64,000 nucleotides of DNA from Aminithiophilus ramosus (GTDB lineage: Bacteria > Synergistota > Synergistia > Synergistales > Aminithiophilaceae), in NCBI RefSeq assembly GCF_018069705.1, contig NZ_CP072943.1, forward strand, positions 62,001-126,000, read 5' to 3'. Below the pieces are notes generated by a model, which did no database searches, was not told the origin of the DNA, and saw only the letters and a list, made by a program, of their open reading frames with translations. The translations under genes were made by a program, and so were the position numbers. Positions 1 through 9,631 of the stretch are shown here, one piece after another (the first letter of the stretch is position 1; every line of letters starts with the position of its first letter).

Positions 1-2
1 GC

Positions 3-368
3 CTGACCGTCGGCGAGGCCTTCTGCCGTGGTATCCTCTGCAACTGGCTCGTCGTCCTGGCCGTATGGATGAGCATGGCCGCCACCGACATCGCCGGCAA
101 GCTCCTGGCCATCCTTTTCCCCATCACGGCCTTCGTCGCCTCGGGCTTCGAGCACTGCGTGGCCAACTTCTTCCTCATCCCCGCCGGCCTCCTGGCGGCG
201 GGGGAGGGGGCGGAGGCCCTCCTTTCTCCGGCCCGGCTCTCCCTGGGAGGCCTTTTCCGCAACCTCGTCCCCGTGACGGCGGGCAACATCGTCGGAGGCG
301 TCCTCTTCGTCGCCGTCGCCTACTTCTTCGTCTTCCGCGACAGGCTCAGGAGGCCCGACGGGCCGTGA
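3..368 (+). CDS. Formate/nitrite transporter (FNT family), C-terminal part
   Basis: The frame is open from the window edge, so only the C-terminal ~121 residues are present. The visible part has the hydrophobic segments and the RGILCNW-type stretch typical of FNT channels (FocA/NirC), followed by a helix that reads SGFEHCVANFF and a last membrane segment ending in a short basic tail. FNT proteins are pentameric inner-membrane channels for formate, nitrite or hydrosulfide. The stop overlaps the GTG start of the MobA gene, so the two are translationally coupled. With mobA next door and fdhD nearby, formate is the most likely substrate, but that is inference from context. Confidence 0.85.
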   Translation: MTVGEAFCRGILCNWLVVLAVWMSMAATDIAGKLLAILFPITAFVASGFEHCVANFFLIPAGLLAAGEGAEALLSPARLSLGGLFRNLVPVTAGNIVGGVLFVAVAYFFVFRDRLRRPDGP

Positions 369-1000
369 CGCCCGCCGCGGGACCTCTGGAGGCCTCGGCC
401 GTCGTTCTCGGCGGCGGCCGGGGACGGCGGATGGGGGGCAACAAGCTCTTCCTGGCCGTCGACGGCGTCCTTCTTCTGGAGCGGGTTCTGCGGCGTCTCG
501 TCCCCCTCTTCCCCGAGATCGTCCTGGCCGTGGGCCCCGAAGACGAGGAGCCGCTGAGACGACGCCTCCCCTCCCTCTCATCGGCCCGGCCCGTCGCCGT
601 CGCCGTCGACGCCGTCTCCGGCCTGGGGCCCCTGCAGGGGCTGACGTCGGCCCTGAAGGCTCTGAGGGGCGACTGGGCCTTCGTCGTCGGCTGCGACATG
701 CCCTGGATCCAGGAGGCCGTCGTGCGGAGCCTGTGGCAGGCCCGGGAGGCGGGAAGCGACGTCCTCTGCGCCTCCGTCGACGGCTACCTCGAACCCCTCC
801 ACGCCTTTTACCGCCGCACCTGTCTTCCCTTCGCCGAGGCGGCCCTCGCCTCGGGCGACCGACGCCTCAAAGCCTTTTACGGCGATGTCCGCGTCACCGT
901 CGTCGCCGAGGCGGCCTTCCGATGTCTTCCCGGCTACCGCCGATCCTTCCAGGGCATCAACACCCCCTCCGAGCTGAACCGTCTCACCGATCTTCCCTGA
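365..1000 (+). CDS. mobA: Molybdenum cofactor guanylyltransferase MobA
   Basis: A 211-residue protein, normal for MobA. It begins at a GTG that overlaps the stop of the upstream channel gene (GTGA). The N-terminal nucleotide-binding signature LGGGRGRRMGG followed by K is clear near residues 16-29, and GCDMPW near residue 110 is the metal/nucleotide-binding aspartate motif. The C-terminus has QGINTPSEL, the usual INTP motif of the family. MobA transfers GMP from GTP to molybdopterin to make the bis-MGD cofactor of formate dehydrogenases and other DMSO-reductase family enzymes in the cytoplasm. The pairing with an FNT channel and with fdhD points to a formate dehydrogenase maturation locus. Confidence 0.9.
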   Translation: MTPAAGPLEASAVVLGGGRGRRMGGNKLFLAVDGVLLLERVLRRLVPLFPEIVLAVGPEDEEPLRRRLPSLSSARPVAVAVDAVSGLGPLQGLTSALKALRGDWAFVVGCDMPWIQEAVVRSLWQAREAGSDVLCASVDGYLEPLHAFYRRTCLPFAEAALASGDRRLKAFYGDVRVTVVAEAAFRCLPGYRRSFQGINTPSELNRLTDLP

Positions 1001-1063
1001 GGGACTCTCTGCGGCAGAAGGATGCCGCTTGGCGTCGGTCCGCAGTGCATGCTCGATTAAACC

Positions 1064-1092
1064 TTGACTTCCTGTGGACGATCCCATATTGT
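1064..1092 (+). promoter_or_regulatory. Sigma-70-type promoter of the chemoreceptor gene
   Basis: TTGACT, a 17-base spacer and TATTGT sit about 130 bases upstream of the chemoreceptor start. The -35 box matches 5 of 6 consensus bases and the -10 box 4 of 6. The spacing is ideal. No stronger promoter-like pair is visible in the 220-base gap after mobA. Confidence 0.5.
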
Positions 1093-1220
1093 TCTTACAA
1101 TCGGCATCAAAGCCCCATCGCCCGAGGGCGGGGGCCGAAGGGGGGTGTCGTCTCTCCCTTTCTTCATTGCCGCCTTTGAGAGAGTCCGCTACAGAAGAGA
1201 ATGAGGAGGCGTCTGAAGGA

Positions 1221-2975
1221 ATGGGCAAAAGCCTGGTCTCGCGAATCGTCTTTATCACCGTCGTCGGCGTCACGCTCCTTTCCGGTTCCCTGCTCTACTT
1301 CTCCGGACGAGGCCTTCAGGCGATGGGAGCCTCCATGGCCCGCTCGGCCGAGGCCCTTCTGGCAAGGGAGATCGAAGACAGGGACGGGGCCAACGACGAG
1401 GCGCTGGCCGCCTACGGCGAGACTCTGGCCCAGTATCTGGCCTGGATTTCGGCCAACCCCATCTGGAACTTCGACATGGATCTTCTCGGCGAATACACGA
1501 AGGGGATGGGGGAGCTGCCCAACCTGGCCTACGCCGTTGTCTACGACGACAAGGGGAACGTCGCCGCCGGCGCCAAGAGATCCGGCGCCTCGCTGCGGAC
1601 CTTCGGCAAGGACGTGGTCCTCGACGGCAAGGTCCTGGGCAGAGCCGAGGTGGCCATCGATGCCTCCTATCTGGAGGTCCTCCGCCGAGAGGGCGTCGCC
1701 GCCAAGGATGTCCTGACGAAGGTCTTCATCGACGAGGCGGGCCGCTCCGGGAAGGCCCTCTTCTGGAAGATCCTTTTCATCGCTCTCGCCGGAACGGCTG
1801 TCGTCATCGCCTCCACGGTGGCCATGCTTTTCCGCATCGTCGCCCCCCTCCGCAGGATGACGGGCATCGTCGAGGATCTGGGGCAGGGGGAGGGCGACCT
1901 CACCGTCCGGCTCCTTCTCCGTTCCGAGGATGAGGTGGGACGCCTGGCCACCTCCCTCGATCTCTTCCTGGACAAGCTCTCCCGTCTTGTGGGGGAGATC
2001 GTCGAGATCGCCGAGGGGCTGGGCGGCGATTCGGATCGCCTCGACGCCCTGGCCCGCGATTCCCTGGCCGGGGTGGAGACGATGACCGGAGCCGTCGAGC
2101 AGATCTACGTCCTCTCCGAGTCGAACGCCGCCGCCGTCGAGGAGACCAGCGCCGGCGTCGAGGAGGTGGCGGCCAACGCCAACGCCTCGGCCCGCTCCGC
2201 CGAGGAGGGGGCTCTGGCCTCGGCCAGGACGACGGAGCTGACGCGCGATGTGGCCGGACGGCTGCGCGAGGTCGTTGCGGCCCTGGGGCGGGTCGAGGCC
2301 AGTTCGTCCGAAAACCGGACCAAGATGGGGGCTCTCTCGCGGGGCGTCGAGGCCATTACGGGCCTCGTCGGTGCCATCACGCAGATCGCCGATCAGACGA
2401 ACCTTCTGGCTCTCAACGCCGCCATCGAGGCGGCCCGGGCCGGAGAGGCAGGACGGGGGTTCGCCGTCGTCGCCGAAGAAGTGCGCAAGCTGGCCGAGGA
2501 GTCCAACCGGGCCGCCCGGGAAATCACGACCATCATCGCCCCTCTGCGCAGCTCGACGGGCGAGGCCATCGCCGCCGCCGCCGATGCGGAGCGGGTTCTG
2601 GCCGCCCTTTCCGTTTCGGCTCTCGGCGTTCAGGAGAAGCTGACGACTGGCCTTTCGGAGATGTCGGGCGTCAACGACGTGATGCAGAACATCGCCACCG
2701 TCTCGTCCATGCAGTCGGCGGCCAGTGCCGAAATGGCCAAGGCCATCGACGGCATCGCCGGCGCCACGGCGCGCACGGTGGATCATCTCGGAGGCATACG
2801 CCAGTCGGCGTCGACGACGGCAAGGGCCTTCGAATCGGTCGTCGACGGGGCTCGGGCTCTTTCCGAGGCCGTGGCAGGCCTGAGGCGCCTCCTGGGCCAG
2901 TTCAAGATCGAGAGGGAGCGGAGCACCGCCCCTCTCCCTCTTCCTGCCTCACGACAGGGCCGAAAGGGGGCTTAG
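1221..2975 (+). CDS. Methyl-accepting chemotaxis protein
   Basis: A 584-residue receptor. The ATG at 1221 is preferred because GAGGAGG lies about 12 bases upstream and the next residues form the first membrane helix (about 8-28). A periplasmic or extracytoplasmic sensor region of about 150 residues follows, then a second helix near 181-205, a HAMP domain near 206-260 and the long coiled-coil signalling domain. The hairpin tip carries the highly conserved [19 protein letters not shown] stretch followed by [16 protein letters not shown]. Such proteins pass ligand signals to CheA/CheW. The short C-terminus lacks a CheR-tethering pentapeptide. A substrate-binding protein gene follows immediately; the receptor might read that protein, but nothing in the sequence proves it. 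Confidence 0.92.
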   Translation: MGKSLVSRIVFITVVGVTLLSGSLLYFSGRGLQAMGASMARSAEALLAREIEDRDGANDEALAAYGETLAQYLAWISANPIWNFDMDLLGEYTKGMGELPNLAYAVVYDDKGNVAAGAKRSGASLRTFGKDVVLDGKVLGRAEVAIDASYLEVLRREGVAAKDVLTKVFIDEAGRSGKALFWKILFIALAGTAVVIASTVAMLFRIVAPLRRMTGIVEDLGQGEGDLTVRLLLRSEDEVGRLATSLDLFLDKLSRLVGEIVEIAEGLGGDSDRLDALARDSLAGVETMTGAVEQIYVLSESNAAAVEETSAGVEEVAANANASARSAEEGALASARTTELTRDVAGRLREVVAALGRVEASSSENRTKMGALSRGVEAITGLVGAITQIADQTNLLALNAAIEAARAGEAGRGFAVVAEEVRKLAEESNRAAREITTIIAPLRSSTGEAIAAAADAERVLAALSVSALGVQEKLTTGLSEMSGVNDVMQNIATVSSMQSAASAEMAKAIDGIAGATARTVDHLGGIRQSASTTARAFESVVDGARALSEAVAGLRRLLGQFKIERERSTAPLPLPASRQGRKGA

Positions 2976-3126
2976 GGCGAGGGGATCGAGATTCTGGATG
3001 GCAGGTGCGAGGATCGGTCCCCCGAGGGGGACCTGCCTGAAAAAGGCGGATCACGACGGAGACAGCGGATGCGCCCCGAGGAAAGGACCCGGCGGGGCGA
3101 CGAGAGAAAGGGAGGTGCGACACGTG

Positions 3127-3867
3127 ATGCGACGCATGATCGTGGCGATGCTGATGGTTGTCCTTTCCGCCGGACTCTGCTTCGGCGAGACGAAGGTCAT
3201 AACGGCGGCGACCGACCCCTGGCCCCCCTTCATGGATCCCGACTCGCCCACGGAGGGGCTCAGCATGGAGATCGTCCGGGCCGCCCTCGGCCGGGAGGGC
3301 TACGAGGTCAAAATGCACTTCATGCCCTGGGCCAGGGCGGAAGAGGACGTCCGCGAGGGAACCTACGACATCCTGCCCAACACGTGGATGACCGACAGCC
3401 GCAAAGAGGTCCTTCTCTACAGCGAACCTTACGCGGCCAACGAGCTGAAACTGGTGAAGCGCAAGGGAGACCCCTTCGAGTACGAGGGAATGGAGAGCCT
3501 CAAGGGACTCACCGTCGGCATCATTCGGGACTACGGCTACGGTGACGCCTTCATGAGCGACCCCGCCTTCAAGCGCGATCCCGTCCCCGACTTCGTCACC
3601 AACGTGAAGAAGCTTGTCGCCGGCCGCGTCGACCTGACGCTGGAGGACGAGATCGTCGGCCGGAACCTCCTCGCCACGGCGGCGCCGGAGCTCCTCGACC
3701 AGATCGAATTCACGAAAAACCCCATGAGCGTCCAGAATCTCCACGTCACCTCGGGCCTCAAGAACCCCAGGGCGAGGGAGATCATCGAGGCCTTCGACAG
3801 AGGGCTTGCGGCCATCAGGGCCGACGGGACCTTCGACGAGATTCTCTCCCGCTACGGCATCAAGTGA
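3127..3867 (+). CDS. Periplasmic substrate-binding protein, family 3 (amino-acid type)
   Basis: A 246-residue secreted protein. The ATG at 3127 has GGGAGGT 9 bases upstream. Residues 1-22 form a signal peptide ending in the CFGETK region. Mature features are TAATDPWPPFMD near the start, a typical family 3 solute-binding motif, then LKGLTVGIIRDYGYGD in the middle hinge region and a C-terminal FDEILSRYGIK ending common in these proteins. The length is normal for the family. No permease or ATPase gene is adjacent, so it may serve an ABC transporter encoded elsewhere or act as a ligand-presenting partner for the upstream chemoreceptor. The ligand cannot be told from sequence alone. Confidence 0.82.
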   Translation: MRRMIVAMLMVVLSAGLCFGETKVITAATDPWPPFMDPDSPTEGLSMEIVRAALGREGYEVKMHFMPWARAEEDVREGTYDILPNTWMTDSRKEVLLYSEPYAANELKLVKRKGDPFEYEGMESLKGLTVGIIRDYGYGDAFMSDPAFKRDPVPDFVTNVKKLVAGRVDLTLEDEIVGRNLLATAAPELLDQIEFTKNPMSVQNLHVTSGLKNPRAREIIEAFDRGLAAIRADGTFDEILSRYGIK

Positions 3868-3870
3868 CTT

Positions 3871-3913
3871 CGGAGGAGGCGAAGAGGCTGCGACCTCTTC
3901 GCCTCCTCCGTTT
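3871..3913 (+). terminator. Strong hairpin between the convergent binding-protein gene and fdhD
   Basis: A perfect 17-base-pair stem (3871-3887 with 3894-3910) around a 6-base loop is followed by TTT. It separates two convergent genes and probably stops both transcripts. The T-run is short, so the call rests mainly on stem strength and position. Confidence 0.7.
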
Positions 3914-4701
3914 CATGCCCGGGGGGCCAGCTCGACGATCCGCTCCGGGACGGAGTAGACGTTCATTTTTCCCTTGCGGACGAAGCCGACGAGGGTGACG
4001 CCCCCGGCCGCGGCGGTCTCGACGCCCGAGGCCGTCGCGGCCGAGACGCTTGCCAGGAGAGGAAGGCCGGCGTCGAGGGCCTTGCGGACCATGTCGGCCG
4101 CCAGCCGTCCCGAGAGGGCCATGAAGCAGTCGGCCAGATCGATTCCCTCCCGGACGGCCCAGCCGATGGCCTTGTCCATGGCGTTGTGCCGCCCCCCGTC
4201 TTCGACGCGAAAGAGGGGACGTCCCTCCTTCGAGGCCAGAAGGGCCACGTGGGCGCTGCCGGTGCGGCGGAAAAGCGGCCCCTCGGCGAGGGCGTCGACC
4301 GCCTCGAAGAGGGAGGCGGCCTCCAGGGCCCATCGGACGGGGAGGGGCGGCGGGGCCTTTCTGCCGCCGCAGGCCTCGGAGGGACCCGCCGACGCCCTGC
4401 GGACCGGGCGGCTTTCGGGTGTGAGGCCCCGGAGGGGGAGACGCCGTCTCACGGATAGCCCGTCGGCCGTCGTCTCGACGGAGAGGATCTCGTCGCGGGA
4501 GCCGATCATCCGCTTCGAGAAGAGGTGGCCGAGGGCCCAGAGCTCCTCGTCGCCGGGCGAGAGGACGACGACGGCCTCCTCCTTCCCGTCGACGACGAGG
4601 GTGAGGGTCCTTTCGCGGAGCAGGTCATCGTCGAAGGTCTCGACCTGTCCGGAGCGAAAGACCTTCCAGACCTTCCGGAGCGTTACGGCGTCGCGTTCCA
4701 T
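3913..4701 (-). CDS. fdhD: Formate dehydrogenase sulfurtransferase FdhD
   Basis: A 262-residue protein of normal length. The C-terminal half carries the family signatures EDGGRHNAMDKAIGWA, SGRLAADMVRKALDAGLPL and GVTLVGFVRKGKMNVY. FdhD takes sulfur from IscS and inserts it into the molybdenum cofactor of formate dehydrogenase. It fits with mobA and the FNT channel nearby. One oddity is the central cysteine loop: in E. coli the conserved CxxC pair supports sulfur transfer, but here the loop reads SEACGGRKAPPP with only one cysteine. The protein may work through a single persulfide cysteine, as the sequence around the loop is otherwise intact. The gene converges on the binding-protein gene. Confidence 0.9.
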   Translation of the reverse strand: MERDAVTLRKVWKVFRSGQVETFDDDLLRERTLTLVVDGKEEAVVVLSPGDEELWALGHLFSKRMIGSRDEILSVETTADGLSVRRRLPLRGLTPESRPVRRASAGPSEACGGRKAPPPLPVRWALEAASLFEAVDALAEGPLFRRTGSAHVALLASKEGRPLFRVEDGGRHNAMDKAIGWAVREGIDLADCFMALSGRLAADMVRKALDAGLPLLASVSAATASGVETAAAGGVTLVGFVRKGKMNVYSVPERIVELAPRA

Positions 4702-4797
4702 GACCGAATCCTCCCGTCTTCCCGCCTCGATTTCTCCACGAGAGAGCGCCGAAAGGGGTGGGCCCTGACGGTTCCCTCCCTTTCGGTCCCTTTGCGG

Positions 4798-6917
4798 TCA
4801 GATCGGCTGCCCTGTCTCCAGAAAGAGGGCGAACCGCTCGGCCCACAGGGGATCGAACTGACTCCCGGCGCAGCGGCGGATCTCGGCGATCGCCTCGTCG
4901 TGGCTTCGGGGCGGGGCGTAGGTGCAGCCCGTCATGGCCTCATAGGCGTCGACGAGGCTCATGATGCGGCTTTCGAGGGGGACGGACTCGCCTGCCGGAG
5001 GTGTCGTCTTCCTGAAGGGATAGCCCCGTCCGTCCCATCGCTGGTGGTGATGGAGGATCGCCTCGGCCAGGTCGGCCAGATGGGGGATGGCCGAGGCGAT
5101 GCGGTAGCCGATCTCGGGGTGGCTCCTGATGGCCCGCCACTCGTCGGCGTCGAGAGGGCCCTTCTTGGCGACGACGGCTCCGTCGACGCCGACCATGCCG
5201 ATGTCGTGGAGCGAGGCCAGGCGGGTCATCCTCTCCCGGAAGGGGGCGTCGATGTCGGGCCGGGAGAGGAGAAAGGCCCCCATGAGGGTCCGGCATCGCT
5301 CCATGTGGTTGATGCGCCGTCGCTCCTTGGCGTCGATCCTGTCGAGGAAGACGTCGAGGAGGGCCCTCTGCGTGTCGGCCCGGCGCGTCTCCTTGCGGGC
5401 GTACATCCTCTCGTCGGCGTCCTTGACGACCTCCTCCAGGCTCCGCCGGGCGGCGTCGTCGCGGGCCATCCCCCAGGCCATGAAAAGGGGGATGTCGTCG
5501 TCCCCGCCGTCACCGTTCCCGTTGCGCCGGAGGCGTTCGCCCAGCCGCTCCGCCAGGGCCCTCTCTCTGGCGTCGTCGCTGCGGGGAAGGAGGAGGACGA
5601 ACTCGTCGCCGCCGATGCGGGCCACGATGTCCTCCGGTCCGGCGACGTCGCGGAGGACGTCGGCCGCTTTCTGGAGGAGTCGGTCTCCCCAGAGATGGCC
5701 CAGGCCGTCGTTGACGAGCTTGAGGCCGTTGACGTCGCACATGACGGCCGTCACCGGGTCCTGGTCGCCCCGCCCCAGGCGGTGGAGGGCCTCCTCGAAG
5801 AACTGGCGGTTGTGGAGCCCCGTCAGGCCGTCGCGGATCCCCCGCTCGCGGATTTCGGCGATGGAGGCGTTGACCCGCCTCTTCAATTCGTTTACGGCCT
5901 CGCCGATGTGACGGAATTCCTCGGGCAACGGGGCGAGGGCCTCCTCGGGCAGGGGGGTGTAGAGCCCCTCGGCCGTGGCCGCGAGAGTTTCCGCCAAGGT
6001 TTTCAGGGAGCGGGAGATGCGGCGGGAAAGGAGGAAAAAGAGCCCCGTCCCCACGCCTCCCAGGAGAAGGAGGCCGAGGCCCGCCGCGTGTGTCACGCGG
6101 CGGGTTCCTGCGTTGATCTCGGCGAAATCGAGCTCGGCGCCGATGAAAAGGCCGCTTCGGGCCAGGGGCTGGAGGAAAAGAAGCGCCCTTCCCCCTTCGC
6201 CGTTGCCGACCTCGACCGTCAGAGCTCCGGGCCTTGAGCCTCCGTGGCGTCGAAGAGGGGGGGCGACGAGGGAGGGTACTCCTCGGAACGCCTCAGGGGA
6301 CGGCCCGATCCGTCGAAGAGGCGGAAACGCCCCGACTGGCCGAACCGTTGATCCTTGATCATGTCGATCAGCTGGGCGAGCCTCACGGCGCCGAAGAGGA
6401 GGCCGTCGAAGGTCCCTTCCCTGAAGAGGGGGACGGAGAAGACGACGATGGGGTCGCCGTCGACGCGGCTCAGGAGGACGGGGGAAATGGCCTCCTCGCC
6501 CCGGAGTGCGGCCTGAAAGTAGGCGCGGTCGCTGAGGTCGATGGTCCTGTCGGGAGCCGCGCCTTCGGTGGCGCCCGCGACGGGCCGTCCCCGGACGTCG
6601 ACGTAGGCCAGGTTCGTCAGAACCTTTCCCCTGCCGACGAGGGCCTGGAAATCGGCCGCCATGGCCTCGAGATCCCTCGACCGGACGGAGGCGAGATCGG
6701 CCGCGTTCCGGACCCGCTCCATGATGTCCTGCTCGAACCATCGGTTCATGTGGGAGGCCTGAAGGACGAGGGCATTTTCGGCGGCCTTGACGGCCGTGTC
6801 CAGGGCATGGCTCCGTTCCTCTACGATGAACAGGAGGAGAGGGAGGGCCGTCGCGGCGACGAGAACGGTGAGCGTGACGATGAACGCTTTGCGGACGCTG
6901 TCGGGGAAAAAGGCCAT
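4798..6917 (-). pseudogene. Membrane sensor with dCache, HAMP, GGDEF and HD-GYP domains, frameshifted
   Basis: The ATG at 6917 has GGAGG upstream. The first frame (about 232 residues) has one membrane helix (12-33) and a dCache-like sensor, and stops at 6219. The next frame continues without a gap in homology: end of the sensor domain, second membrane helix, HAMP, a GGDEF domain with an intact RIGGDEF motif, and an HD-GYP-type domain with LHDIG, SHPEIG and RWDGRGYP motifs. The total length of 2120 bases equals 706 codons plus 2 bases, and the joint lies in a CTCT dinucleotide repeat (on the coding strand) near 6219-6226. A 2-base duplication explains the break. If intact, it would make and/or degrade cyclic-di-GMP in response to an external ligand. 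Whether the break is biological or an assembly error cannot be decided here. Confidence 0.85.
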
Positions 6918-7188
6918 GGACGACGCCTCCCGGAGTGGACGAAGCTGTTTGGGAATCTCTTTAAACTATACGCTTTAGCCGCACTCGCAGGAAGGCTCGC
7001 CCCTGCCGAGAAAAGGTTCGGATGCAAGGGACTCCCGATCGGCAGGCGAAAAACGATCAGGAGCGTCATCGGTCCGGCCGGGCGAGGCGACCGGAAGAGC
7101 GAAACGTTGGCCTCGAACCCGCACCTGCGGATCGATGGGTAAAGATCTTGAAGCCCTGTCGGTGTCCTTGCGAGCCTGTCGATAGGCA

Positions 7189-7230
7189 GACACGAGAGAC
7201 CGCCCTTCCGGAAGGGCGGTCTCTCGTGTC
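7189..7230 (-). terminator. 42-base perfect palindrome downstream of the alcohol dehydrogenase gene
   Basis: Two 21-base arms meet at TTCCGGAA without any loop bases. It lies 50 bases beyond the stop of the frameshifted alcohol dehydrogenase, in a 360-base gene-free gap (6918-7279). There is no good T-run on either side, so the terminator role is inferred from stem strength and position. The rest of the gap holds no recognisable gene. Confidence 0.55.
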
Positions 7231-7279
7231 TCCACCCCCCGTCGATCGGGAAGCGGGCCTGTCTCTGACGTGACCTCTC

Positions 7280-8495
7280 TCAGCGGCTGCAGGGTCTGAG
7301 GGAGCGGCGGTAGATGGCCGCCACCGTCTCCTTCGGCGCCGGAGTGGGGGCCATGGCCAGAAGGCCGTCGAGGGAGGGCGTCGTCATGGCCAGATCCGTC
7401 AGGCGGTCGATGTCGCCCTCGCCGTAAGCCCTGATCTTCCAGCTTGTCGGGAACGCCGACGGAGGCGAGCCAGCGCTCCATGGCCCGGGCGGCCCGTTCC
7501 GATTCGGCCGGGAGGCCCTTGAGGTCCTCGACGAAGGGGGCCAGAAGGGAGGTGAGGACTTCGGGGCAGGCCGGGTAGATCTGGGCGATGACGGCCGGAA
7601 GAATCATGGACAGGCCCAGGCCGTGGGCCAGATCGGGCCTGACGGCCGAAAGGGGGTGTTCCAGGGCGTGGGTGAAGTGGAGCAGGCCGTTGTCGAAGGC
7701 GATTCCGGCGATGAGAGAGGCGTAGAGAAGGTGGTAGCGGGCCGTCAGATCACCGGGGTGGGCCAGGGCCTGAGGAAGGTAGGCGGCGACGAGGCGGGCC
7801 GTCTCCCGGGCCAGGAGAACCGTATAGGGCGAGGCGGCCTTGCTCGTGGCGGCCTCGATGACGTGATTGAGGGCGTCGATGGAGACGAAGCGCGTCTGGT
7901 CGGCCGAGAGGCCCGTCATGAGGGCCGGATCGTCGATGGCGTAGGCCGGGTAGATGCAGTCGTAGGCGATGGCCGGCTTGTAGTCCTTCTCGGGAAGGCT
8001 GACGACGGCGAAACGGTCCGCCTCCGTCCCCGTTCCGTGGGTGAGGTTGACGGCGACGACGGGCACGGCCCTGTCGGGGACGAAGCGCAGCTCGTAGAGG
8101 TCCCGGGCGTCCCTGTCGGGATACTGGAGCAGAATGGCGGCGCTCTTGGCGGCGTCGATGGGACTGCCTCCGCCGATGGCGACGACGGCCTGGGCCCCGA
8201 AGTCGCGGCCCATCTCGACGGCCTCGTCGACGCTGTCCACGGTGGGGTTGGGCGTGATCCGGTCGTAGAGGACGTGATCGACGCCGTATCGGTCGAAGGC
8301 GGCCCGGACGTGATCCCAGGCGCCGGTGCTCCTGTAGGAGCCCCGGCCCGTGACGCAGAGGACCTTGCCGATCCCCCTGCCGGAGAGGTCGGCCATGATG
8401 GCGTCCATCTTGGTGATGGCCCTCGCGCCGAGGTAGACCGTCGTCTTGGCCCGGATCGTGCGGATCTCATGGACGGGCATTTTGGAATCACACAC
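7280..8495 (-). pseudogene. Iron-containing alcohol dehydrogenase, frameshifted near its C-terminus
   Basis: The GTG at 8495 has AGAGGG 7-8 bases upstream. The first 350 residues are a clear group III (Fe-ADH) enzyme: the NAD-binding VVAIGGGSPIDAAK motif, the metal ligands in DALNHVIEA and in FTHALEHPLSAV, and LAHGLGLSMILPA. After KLEDQG the reading frame drifts into low-complexity sequence. The expected C-terminal tail (AYGEGDIDRLTDLAM and so on, ending with stop at 7280) is intact in the next frame. The 1216-base span equals 405 codons plus one base, so a single inserted base near 7436-7442 explains it. The enzyme would normally oxidise or reduce a short-chain alcohol or aldehyde with NAD(P). 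The broken tail lies in the helical domain, so activity is doubtful if the shift is real. Confidence 0.85.
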
Positions 8496-8550
8496 AAGGC
8501 ATCCCTCTTATTGAGATTGATATACCTATCACATTTAGATCGACGGAGAG

Positions 8551-8579
8551 AGGGTAGCATCGGAAAGAGGGGGTGTCAA
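8551..8579 (-). promoter_or_regulatory. Promoter of the alcohol dehydrogenase gene
   Basis: Reading the minus strand, TTGACA (8579-8574), a 17-base spacer and TACCCT (8556-8551) lie about 56 bases before the GTG start. The -35 box is a perfect match, the -10 box is weak (3 of 6). The remaining 230 bases up to the HAD gene show no gene. Confidence 0.5.
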
Positions 8580-8807
8580 GATCGATCTTGATGTCGCTTC
8601 AAAAATAGAGGACAACGGAAAGGAGCGCCGGGCCGGAGAGCTCGGCAGGGAGGGGAAGCCGATCGGCGGGCGACAGGGCGAAGGTTTTCTAGACGCGGGC
8701 CGCTGAGAGAGCGGGCATGTTGACTCGGGCCACACGCCAGGCGAACCGGAGCAGGCCTCGTCTCGGCGTTGTCCTGGAGGGTCTGCGGAAGTTCGATGAA
8801 ACGTCCG

Positions 8808-9614
8808 TCAGGGGAGGGAGAGGACGTGTCTTTCCAGGGCGAGGGCCACGCCGTCGTCGTCGTTGGAGGCGGTGACGATGGCGGCTCTTTCCCGGGCCAG
8901 AGGGGATCCGTTGGCCATGGCGACGCCCAGGCCGGCCCATTCGATCATGGTCAGGTCGTTCTCGCCGTCGCCGATGGCCATGACCTCTTCTCGTCCGAGG
9001 CCCATCGATCGGGCCAGAAAGGCCAGCGCCCGCCCCTTGTCGACGTCGAGGGGCACCACCTCCAGATAGCCCGGCTTGGAGCGGGGAAGGGAGAGCCGTC
9101 CGGCGAAGCGGGAGCGCATCTCCTCGGCGATGGAGACCATGGCGGTCGCGTCGTCGATGAGGAGCATTTTCGTCGGCTCCCCATCGAGGTCCCAGTAGGC
9201 GTCGCCGAGGGGGACGGCCTCGATGGCGGCCAGCTTCTCGTAGGCACGGGCGCGGTCGTCGTCGCGGCTTTCGACGTAGAGCTCGTCGTCGATGTAGGTC
9301 TGGACGTACCAGCCCCGACGACGGCAGAGGGCGAGGACGTCGGCGGCGAGACCGGCCTCGACGGTCCTGTGGCGGAGGGTACGGCCCGAGGCGGCCTCGC
9401 GGATGAGGCCGCCGTTGTAGGCGATGAGGGTGAGGTTGTCGCCCATGAGGGCGCCGTAGGGGACGATGGAGCGGAACATGCGTCCCGAGGCGACGGTGAC
9501 GACGACGCCTCGCCTCCGGCAGCCCTCGATGGCCTCGAGGGTGCGGGGACGGAGCGTGCCGTCGCTGTCGAGAAGGGTGTCGTCGAGATCGGCGGCGACC
9601 AGTCGGATCGTCAT
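8808..9614 (-). CDS. Cof-type HAD hydrolase, under a cobalamin riboswitch
   Basis: A 268-residue protein. The ATG at 9614 has AAGGAGA 6 bases upstream. Motif I is AADLDDTLLDSDGTL (residues 7-21), the late lysine is in the VDKGRALAFLA stretch and motif IV is GDGENDLTMIEWAG, so it belongs to the HAD IIB (Cof) phosphatase group with a C2 cap. These enzymes remove phosphate from sugar phosphates, pyridoxal phosphate or nucleotides; the substrate cannot be read from sequence. The unusual point is upstream: a cobalamin riboswitch and a terminator lie between 9632 and 9912 on the same strand, and this gene is the only one directly behind them. cobS and cobU lie 1.5-2.9 kb upstream, while no CobC-type alpha-ribazole phosphatase is present. 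A role in that dephosphorylation step is a hypothesis. Confidence 0.85.
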   Translation of the reverse strand: MTIRLVAADLDDTLLDSDGTLRPRTLEAIEGCRRRGVVVTVASGRMFRSIVPYGALMGDNLTLIAYNGGLIREAASGRTLRHRTVEAGLAADVLALCRRRGWYVQTYIDDELYVESRDDDRARAYEKLAAIEAVPLGDAYWDLDGEPTKMLLIDDATAMVSIAEEMRSRFAGRLSLPRSKPGYLEVVPLDVDKGRALAFLARSMGLGREEVMAIGDGENDLTMIEWAGLGVAMANGSPLARERAAIVTASNDDDGVALALERHVLSLP

Positions 9615-9631
9615 GGATGTCTCCTTTTTCG

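Noticed and set aside
3016-3033. Terminator GGTCCCCC/GGGGGACC between the chemoreceptor and binding-protein genes
   Set aside because: The stem is only 8 pairs and no T-run follows. It may be chance in GC-rich DNA.
4702-4797. Terminator downstream of the GGDEF sensor (CCGAAAGGG with CCCTTTCGG)
   Set aside because: The stem is plausible but the loop is long and no T-run follows on the coding strand.
6219-6240. Programmed translational frameshift in the GGDEF sensor
   Set aside because: No slippery heptamer, internal Shine-Dalgarno or pseudoknot is evident. A simple CT duplication or sequencing error explains the data better.
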